Of a stretch of 5,499 bases of DNA, positions 1 to 5,499 are shown piece after piece. The DNA is from Paramuribaculum sp. (lineage in GTDB: Bacteria > Bacteroidota > Bacteroidia > Bacteroidales > Muribaculaceae): positions 1 to 5,499 of the forward strand of contig JAIDKJ010000001.1 of the NCBI GenBank assembly GCA_029051835.1, in the 5' to 3' direction. Made by a program: the position numbers and the translations under genes. Position 1 is the stretch's first letter. Each line of letters opens with the position of its first letter. A model generated the notes under the pieces. It saw only the letters and a program-made list of their open reading frames with translations, was not told where the DNA came from and did not search any database.

Positions 1-2
1 GC

Positions 3-224
3 GTAGAGGATTTCCCCTATACGGTCGACGGCGTGGAAGTAAAGCCTGTCTACGTGACACTGCCCGGATGGAAGACCGACATGACCGGCATGAAGAGCGA
101 GAAAGAGTTCCCCAAGGCATTCAGCGACTATGTGGCTTTCCTTGAAAAGGAACTGCAGACTCCCATAGCAGTGGTGTCGATCGGCCCCGACCGTGAGCAG
201 ACTATCGTGCGCGACAGCTTTTGA
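3..224 (+). CDS. purA: Adenylosuccinate synthetase, C-terminal fragment (5' end outside window)
   Basis: PurA joins IMP and aspartate using GTP to give adenylosuccinate, the first committed step from IMP to AMP, in the cytoplasm. Only the last 73 codons are present; the reading frame is open to the left edge, so the gene starts outside the window. The visible part matches the family C-terminus: a PVY..LPGW block (residues PVYVTLPGW), a DMTG turn, a helix ending in FLEKEL, and the terminal block with IGPDREQTI followed by RDSF and a TGA stop. These are the residues that form the end of the fold near the base-binding region in known PurA proteins. The stop codon sits in the loop of a 10-bp inverted repeat (212-238). 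The DUF1015 gene follows on the same strand after 75 bp. Identification is firm from the motif pattern. Confidence 0.95.
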   Translation, partial: VEDFPYTVDGVEVKPVYVTLPGWKTDMTGMKSEKEFPKAFSDYVAFLEKELQTPIAVVSIGPDREQTIVRDSF

Positions 225-238
225 ACAGAAAGCTGTCG
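212..238 (+). terminator. Stem-loop spanning the purA stop codon, possible terminator or 3'-end element
   Basis: Arms CGACAGCTTT (212-221) and AAAGCTGTCG (229-238) are perfect 10-bp complements around a 7-nt loop, TGAACAG, that begins with the purA stop codon. The final three sense codons therefore form the left arm. No T-rich tract follows the right arm, so it is not a textbook Rho-independent terminator. It could be a weak terminator, an RNA 3'-end stabiliser, or a pause site between purA and the DUF1015 gene. The pairing is seen directly; the function is inferred. Confidence 0.5.
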
Positions 239-249
239 GTCGACGTGCG

Positions 250-278
250 GTAATTTAAGTAACCCACAAAATTACTTA
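250..278 (+). repeat. AT-rich overlapping inverted repeats in the purA-DUF1015 spacer
   Basis: Two mutually exclusive 7-bp pairings are visible. GTAATTT (250-256) can pair with AAATTAC (269-275), and TAAGTAA (256-262) can pair with TTACTTA (272-278). A perfect palindrome TTAATTAA follows at 281-288, 11 nt before the ATG at 300. The spacer is much more AT-rich than the flanking genes, as is common for untranslated leaders in Bacteroidota. The pairings are short and AU-rich, so they would be unstable as RNA. A DNA-binding operator is an alternative. I saw no TAnnTTTG-type promoter element in the spacer. Confidence 0.35.
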
Positions 279-299
279 CCTTAATTAATACCTGACATT

Positions 300-1544
300 A
301 TGGCAAAAATCAAACCCTTCAGGGGAGTCCGTCCCCCAAGAGAATTGGTTGAAGAGGTGGCATCACGCCCCTACGACGTGCTCAACTCCGACGAAGCGCG
401 CCGCGAGGCCGAAGGCAACCCCAAGTCGTTGTATCACATCATCAAGCCGGAGATCGACTTCGATCCGTCGACCGACGAGCATGATCCGTGTGTCTACGAG
501 AAGGCTGTGGAGAATTTCAACGCCTTTCAGAGCAACGGATGGCTTGTGCAGGACAATGATGACCATTACTACATCTATGCCCAGACAATGGACGGGCGCA
601 CACAGTATGGAATAGTCATCGCCGCCAATGTCGACGACTATATGGAGGAGCGCATCAAAAAGCATGAGCTGACACGTCGCGACAAGGAGGAGGATCGCAT
701 GAAACATGTCAGGATCAACAATGCCAACGTTGAACCTGTGTTTTTCGCGTTCCCCGACAATGATGTGCTTGAACGTATCATAGCAGATGTCACCAAGGGA
801 GAGCCTGAATATGACTTCACGGCGCCCGACGGATTCGGACACCATTTCTGGGTGATCGACGACAAAGCTACAATCGACGCCATCACTGCGGAATTCGCTA
901 AAATACCGTATCTCTACATAGCCGACGGACATCATCGCACAGCGGCCGCCGCTCTCGTAGGCGCTGAAAAAGCCAAGGCCAATCCCGATCACAGGGGCGA
1001 CGAAGAGTACAACTATTTCCTGGCAGTGGCATTCCCGGCCTCGCACCTCAAGATTATCGACTACAATCGCGTGGTGCGCGACCTCAACGGACTTACTCCC
1101 GAGCAATTCCTCGCCCGACTCGAAAAGGACTTCGTCGTGGAGGACAAAGGCGCGGAAATATATCAGCCCGCACAGCTCCACAACTTCTCGCTCTATCTCG
1201 GCGGCAGATGGTATTCGCTCACTGCACGTGAGGGTCGCTACAACGATCAGGATCCCATCGGAGTGCTCGACGTGACCATATCAAGCGACCTCATACTCCG
1301 CGACATCCTCGGCATCACCGACCTCCGCTCCGACAAGCGCATCGACTTTGTGGGCGGCATCCGAGGCCTGGGCGAGCTGAGCCGCCGTGTCGACAGCGGC
1401 GAGATGGCCATGGCTCTCGCACTCTATCCTGTATCGATGAAGCAGCTTATGGATATAGCCGATTCGGGCAATATAATGCCTCCGAAGACCACATGGTTTG
1501 AGCCGAAGCTCCGCTCCGGTCTTGTCATACACAAACTCGACTGA
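300..1544 (+). CDS. DUF1015 family protein (conserved, function unknown)
   Basis: This is a complete 414-aa protein of the DUF1015 family, whose biochemical role is not established. The start ATG at 300 gives MAKIKPFRGVRPP, the expected N-terminal strand and proline pair, followed by ASRPYDVLN at 21-29. Other family hallmarks are a YHIIKPEIDF block at 45-54, a charged stretch with KHE.T...KE.DR..H at 121-136, the invariant-looking ADGHHR motif at 208-213 inside YIADGHHRTAAA, a DFVGG turn at 349-353, and the C-terminal MPPKTTWFEPKL block near 393-404. The clustered His-His-Arg suggests a ligand or metal site, which is inference. There is no signal peptide or membrane segment, so it is probably cytosolic. 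In many Bacteroides genomes, as I recall, this family sits beside serC and serA; here it follows purA. The next gene begins only 3 nt past its TGA if the longest reading is right. Confidence 0.95.
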   Translation: MAKIKPFRGVRPPRELVEEVASRPYDVLNSDEARREAEGNPKSLYHIIKPEIDFDPSTDEHDPCVYEKAVENFNAFQSNGWLVQDNDDHYYIYAQTMDGRTQYGIVIAANVDDYMEERIKKHELTRRDKEEDRMKHVRINNANVEPVFFAFPDNDVLERIIADVTKGEPEYDFTAPDGFGHHFWVIDDKATIDAITAEFAKIPYLYIADGHHRTAAAALVGAEKAKANPDHRGDEEYNYFLAVAFPASHLKIIDYNRVVRDLNGLTPEQFLARLEKDFVVEDKGAEIYQPAQLHNFSLYLGGRWYSLTAREGRYNDQDPIGVLDVTISSDLILRDILGITDLRSDKRIDFVGGIRGLGELSRRVDSGEMAMALALYPVSMKQLMDIADSGNIMPPKTTWFEPKLRSGLVIHKLD

Positions 1545-1547
1545 CCT

Positions 1548-2237
1548 TTGGCATTGTCCACCGACCGATATAATGAAGCAGGGCGCGTTACGTCATCCGA
1601 CGGGCGCGCCTTGCCGTTGGCCGACGCCCGCCGACATGCGGGCGAGCCTCTTACCGGGATTTTCGCCACTCCTCCCTCGGCATATATCCGCATGATGCTC
1701 GGTCACATAATAGGCCGTTGGATATGGATTCCTGTCTTGGCGCTGCTGGTATGCCTCGTTATGTCGGTGGCTGATCATGACGGTATGCGATGGGTGTTTG
1801 CCGGAGTGATATTGGCGTTCTGCGTCTATCCTATAGTCATGTTGCATCTGTGTATGCGGTCAATGGTCACAGCTGGAGCAAGACTCTGTGTGGCGCGCAA
1901 ACGCATTGTCATCAGTTCTTCGGCTCTGGAAGTCATCTATCAGAAACCCGGTGAATCTCCGTCGGCGGAAGAATGCAGCGCCGATGAAGACGAGGCTGCA
2001 TCCTCACAAGAAAAATCATCGTCGCCACAGCCCGAAGCCATGGTCGACGATGATTGTGAGTCAATACCGTTTGATGATATAGTTGATGTGATGTCGTCGA
2101 GTGACGCTTGCGTTATCCGTATGCGCCGACAGTCGTCCCGTTACCTGATCATACCCTCCGACGCATTTCTGTCAGCCGACGGCGCAGCGCGCCTGATGTC
2201 GGCGGTGGCATCGGCCGGCAGTCAGTCCATCGAGTAG
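1548..2237 (+). CDS. Two-helix membrane protein with a YcxB-like (bacterial PH-type) C-terminal domain
   Basis: The longest reading is 229 aa from a TTG at 1548, 3 nt after the preceding stop. The first in-frame ATG is at 1692 (Met49). I keep the upstream start because TPPSAYIRMM just before that ATG looks like the short amphipathic lead-in that usually precedes the membrane part, but the exact start is uncertain. Two hydrophobic segments lie at about 57-75 and 82-104, separated by a short DHDG-containing loop, giving a hairpin with both ends on the same side. After an arginine/lysine-rich stretch (ARLCVARKRI, 111-120), the C-terminal part holds IPFDDIVDV at 173-181 and RYLIIPSDAF at 198-207, the pattern of the YcxB-like domain in which a buried strand ends in a PxxxF turn. 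Between the strands ending at 131 and starting at 173 lies a roughly 40-residue acidic Ser/Glu-rich insert. The family has no defined function. The gene overlaps the convergent Dabb gene by 16 bp at its 3' end. Confidence 0.72.
   Translation: MALSTDRYNEAGRVTSSDGRALPLADARRHAGEPLTGIFATPPSAYIRMMLGHIIGRWIWIPVLALLVCLVMSVADHDGMRWVFAGVILAFCVYPIVMLHLCMRSMVTAGARLCVARKRIVISSSALEVIYQKPGESPSAEECSADEDEAASSQEKSSSPQPEAMVDDDCESIPFDDIVDVMSSSDACVIRMRRQSSRYLIIPSDAFLSADGAARLMSAVASAGSQSIE
1625..1644 (+). repeat. GC-rich hairpin near the 5' end of the YcxB-like gene
   Basis: CGCCCGC (1625-1631) and GCGGGCG (1638-1644) form a perfect 7-bp GC-only stem with a 6-nt loop, CGACAT. If translation of the YcxB-like gene really starts at the ATG at 1692, this hairpin lies in a 147-nt untranslated spacer and could end or attenuate the DUF1015 transcript. 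If translation starts at 1548, it is simply inside the coding region. No T-tract follows directly, which weakens the terminator reading. Confidence 0.3.
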
Positions 2238-2518
2238 TCGACGCAGGCTCGTCCGGCCTTGTGTCCGGCTATGATCGAGGCAGCGGCCACATGGGCGGGA
2301 TGCTTGGCGTAGACATCGACGTCGGCAAGTGAAGGAAGCGTGGCGGTCAATACCACATCCCACTCTTCGGCCGGATTTTCGTTGATGCCCACTTCGATGC
2401 TCTCGAGGCACTCTATCTGTGCGGGAAGCGCTCTAAGAGCCTCGGCGAAGCGCAGAGCCACTGCGGCACGCTCCTCGGCTGTCCCTGACAGTTTGAAAGT
2501 GACGATATGCTTTACCAT
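2222..2518 (-). CDS. Dabb (stress-responsive A/B barrel) domain protein
   Basis: This is a complete 98-aa single-domain protein that fills the normal length of the Dabb family, ferredoxin-like alpha/beta folds that form dimeric barrels. Hallmarks are the first strand MVKHIVTFKL with the family histidine at position 4, a long helix (about 14-31), the strand ESIEVGINENP (39-49) with the G-N pair, the WDVVLTATL strand (53-61), SLADVDVYAKHPAHVAA (63-79) with the conserved Y..HPaH block, and a short final strand CVDYSM. Members are mostly uncharacterised; a few relatives act as cyclases or bind small hydrophobic ligands, so no substrate can be named. The ATG at 2518 begins 11 nt after the ABC-F stop, so the two genes are probably one transcript. 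The last 16 bp overlap the end of the convergent YcxB-like gene, both stop codons lying within the overlap. Confidence 0.88.
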   Translation of the reverse strand: MVKHIVTFKLSGTAEERAAVALRFAEALRALPAQIECLESIEVGINENPAEEWDVVLTATLPSLADVDVYAKHPAHVAAASIIAGHKAGRACVDYSMD

Positions 2519-2529
2519 TGCGCGGTCAT

Positions 2530-4155
<1,626 letters not shown>

Positions 4156-4182
4156 TTACCTTGTCTTTATTGAAATCCGACA

Positions 4183-4214
4183 CAAAGTTACCGCTTTTTT
4201 TTCATTTCGCCAAC
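4183..4214 (-). promoter_or_regulatory. Bacteroidota-type promoter upstream of the ABC-F gene
   Basis: Read on the minus strand, TAACTTTG (4190 down to 4183) is an exact match to the -7 consensus TAnnTTTG. GTTG (4214 down to 4211), one mismatch from TTTG, lies 20 bp upstream, within the usual 19-21 bp. Transcription would start around 4175-4179, giving a short leader of roughly 26-30 nt before the ATG at 4149. An A8 tract lies between the two boxes on this strand. It would drive the ABC-F and Dabb genes independently of the upstream thi operon. This is a pattern match only. Confidence 0.6.
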
Positions 4215-4217
4215 CGC

Positions 4218-4268
4218 GTCGCCCCCGTTATTGCGGACCATGGATTAATCCACAATGACGGGGGCGAC
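4218..4268 (-). terminator. Large inverted repeat closing the thi operon, probable terminator
   Basis: GTCGCCCCCGTTATTG (4218-4233) and CAATGACGGGGGCGAC (4253-4268) are 16-nt arms matching at 15 positions. The odd pair is G-U on a plus-strand RNA and A-C on a minus-strand RNA. The 19-nt loop contains the perfect palindrome TGGATTAATCCA (4241-4252), so an inner hairpin is possible. It lies 24 nt past the thiH stop, just before the ABC-F promoter. On the minus strand the downstream side has an A8 tract rather than a U tract, so termination would not follow the classic mechanism. Protection of the 3' end or an operator role is possible. Confidence 0.55.
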
Positions 4269-4292
4269 TGTTGCGTTGCGTGTATTTCGGTT

Positions 4293-5402
4293 TCAGTCGA
4301 AGCAGCGGTCCCAGTCCTTCCATACCGTTTCATAGCCGAGCGAACGGATCTCTTCGGCCACCTGTGCGGGAGTGCGGGAGTCGCTGACCTCAAACTGTTC
4401 CAGCGAGTCAGGTTCGGAGCAGTATCCTCCCGGGTCGGTCTTGCTTCCGGCGCTCATGGATGTCACTCCGAGTTTCATCATGTTGGCGCGGAATGACGGA
4501 GATTCGCGGGTGGAATAGGATATGTCGACGTCGTGGTCGAATATTCTGAAGGCGAATGTCAGCTGAGCCAGTTCGCGGTCGGTCATCACCACATTGGGCT
4601 GATAGCCTCCTTCGGCCGGACACATGCGCGGGAAGTTGATGCTGTAGCGGGTCTTCCAGTAGTGTTTGCGCAGATAACGCAGATGACGGGCCATCATGGT
4701 CACGTCAGTGCGCCAGTCCTCAAGACCTATGAGCACTCCCATGCCGATCTTGTGCACTCCGGCCTGACCCATGCGGTCAAATCCGTTGACGCGCCATTCG
4801 AATATGGATTTCATGCCGTGGGGATGATAGGTCTTGTAGGCGGCTTCGTGGTAGGTTTCCTGAAAGCACACCACTCCGTTCAGTCCGCTGCCTACAAGCC
4901 GCTGATAGTCGCGGGTCTTCATCGGCATCACCTCAATGGTGAGATTGCTGAAATATGGCCTGGCCACCTGTAGCACTTTTTCGAGATAGTCCACACCGTT
5001 GAGCCTCGGAAACTCGCCCGACACCACCAGCAGATTCTCGAATGGGCCGAGGCGCCTGATAGCCTCGCATTCGTCCTTCACCTGATCAAGCGACAGGGTG
5101 ATGCGCGTGAACGGATTGTCGTGATTGAATCCGCAATACACGCATTTGTTGGTGCAGGCGTTGCTCACATAGAGCGGTATGTACATCGAAATGGTCTTTC
5201 CGAAGCGTTCGAGCGTATAGGCGTGCGACAGACGCGCCATCTCTTCGAGATATGGCTGTGCGGCCGGCGATATGAGCGCCATGAAATCGTCCACATCCAG
5301 ATGCTCTTTGGAGAGAGCCGTTTCCACGTCCGAGGCCGTTTTCGACGCTATCTCTGCCGTAGTCAGGTCCCAGTCGTATTTTTTCAGTTCGTAGTAAAAC
5401 AT
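4293..5402 (-). CDS. thiH: 2-iminoacetate synthase (radical SAM tyrosine lyase) ThiH
   Basis: ThiH is a radical S-adenosylmethionine enzyme that cleaves tyrosine to 2-iminoacetate (dehydroglycine) and p-cresol. ThiG with ThiS uses the 2-iminoacetate to build the thiazole ring of thiamin. This oxygen-independent route is typical of anaerobes and contrasts with the glycine oxidase ThiO. From the ATG at 5402 the protein is 369 aa, close to E. coli ThiH (377). The [4Fe-4S] motif CTNKCVYC (CxxxCxxC) has cysteines 83, 87 and 90, after the YIPLYVSNAC strand. Other family blocks are VSGEF, the FQETYHEAAY segment, the IGMGVLIGLEDW turn, HYWKTRYSINFPR, STRESPSFR, SKTDPGGY and the C-terminal VWKDWD. An in-frame TTG at 5423 would add seven residues and run into thiC, so I chose the ATG, which leaves a 10-nt gap after the thiC stop. 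No strong Shine-Dalgarno is seen; coupling to thiC translation is likely. Confidence 0.96.
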   Translation of the reverse strand: MFYYELKKYDWDLTTAEIASKTASDVETALSKEHLDVDDFMALISPAAQPYLEEMARLSHAYTLERFGKTISMYIPLYVSNACTNKCVYCGFNHDNPFTRITLSLDQVKDECEAIRRLGPFENLLVVSGEFPRLNGVDYLEKVLQVARPYFSNLTIEVMPMKTRDYQRLVGSGLNGVVCFQETYHEAAYKTYHPHGMKSIFEWRVNGFDRMGQAGVHKIGMGVLIGLEDWRTDVTMMARHLRYLRKHYWKTRYSINFPRMCPAEGGYQPNVVMTDRELAQLTFAFRIFDHDVDISYSTRESPSFRANMMKLGVTSMSAGSKTDPGGYCSEPDSLEQFEVSDSRTPAQVAEEIRSLGYETVWKDWDRCFD

Positions 5403-5412
5403 CGCGATCGGT

Positions 5413-5499
5413 TTATTTCGCAAATTCGTCGGCAGTCGACTGCGATATGCGCATCGCGCAGAAGTTGGGTCCGCACATGGTGCAGAAGTGATCGTCGTC
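5413..5499 (-). CDS. thiC: Phosphomethylpyrimidine synthase ThiC, C-terminal fragment (5' end outside window)
   Basis: ThiC is the radical SAM enzyme that rearranges aminoimidazole ribotide, a purine-pathway intermediate, into hydroxymethylpyrimidine phosphate for thiamin. Only the last 28 codons and the TAA stop lie in the window, but they hold the diagnostic C-terminal iron-sulfur motif: CTMCGPNFC, the CxxCxxxxC spacing unique to ThiC, preceded by DDDHF and followed by AMRISQ. The stop is 10 nt before the thiH ATG, so the two genes form an operon, the ThiC-ThiH order seen in Bacteroides-type thi clusters. Any TPP riboswitch would lie upstream of the operon and is not in view. Confidence 0.95.
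   Translation of the reverse strand, partial: DDDHFCTMCGPNFCAMRISQSTADEFAK

Noticed and set aside
363..1181. 272-codon open frame on the minus strand, opposite the DUF1015 gene
   Set aside because: It is antisense to a protein with clear family motifs, its own translation resembles no family I know and is rich in Val/His/Asp as expected from a reversed high-GC frame, and it has no promoter or gene context.
1569..1574. TATAAT, a perfect sigma70-type -10 box
   Set aside because: Bacteroidota primary sigma factors use TAnnTTTG instead, there is no suitable -35, and the site lies in an open reading frame.
2213..2258. GGCCGG (2213-2218) and CCGGCC (2253-2258) as a bidirectional terminator around the convergent stops
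   Set aside because: The arms are only 6 bp with a 34-nt loop and no flanking T-tracts, which is too weak to support.
5403..5423. Longer thiH start at an in-frame TTG (5423)
   Set aside because: It would overlap the thiC coding end by 11 bp and add seven residues not expected in ThiH, while an ATG at 5402 gives the usual N-terminus and a 10-nt gap.

Overview
The window reads as ordinary chromosomal DNA of a Bacteroidota member, most likely order Bacteroidales. I infer this from the proteins (an ABC-F with the YbiT-type layout and a degenerate second half, a DUF1015 protein, a YcxB-like membrane protein, a thiC-thiH pair), from the lack of strong Shine-Dalgarno sequences, and from one good match to the Bacteroidota sigma-ABfr promoter (TTTG, about 19-21 bp, TAnnTTTG). 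The GC content looks moderately high (roughly mid-50s by eye), closer to a Muribaculaceae-like gut bacterium than to Bacteroides proper. That family-level guess is weak.

Left half, plus strand: the 3' end of purA (adenylosuccinate synthetase, 3-224); a 75-bp spacer with two inverted repeats; a complete DUF1015 gene (300-1544); then, 3 nt later by the longest reading, a two-helix membrane protein with a split YcxB/PH-like domain (to 2237). These three may be co-transcribed. The last one ends tail-to-tail with the next gene, with a 16-bp overlap.

Right half, minus strand, read from the right edge inwards: the last 28 codons of thiC (5413-5499), then thiH (4293-5402), which together mark the downstream part of a thiamin thiazole/pyrimidine operon. 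A large 16-bp-arm inverted repeat (4218-4268) closes the operon, and a promoter-like element abuts it. That promoter would drive an ABC-F translation-factor-type ATPase (2530-4149) and, 11 nt downstream, a small Dabb-domain protein (2222-2518).

Functionally the window joins purine synthesis (PurA) and thiamin synthesis (ThiC starts from the purine intermediate AIR; ThiH makes dehydroglycine for the thiazole) with a ribosome-associated ATPase and three proteins of unknown role. I see no mobile element, CRISPR array, tRNA or rRNA, and no clear new system. The most informative feature is the ABC-F protein: every element of one of its two ATP sites is altered in a coherent way while the other site is intact.
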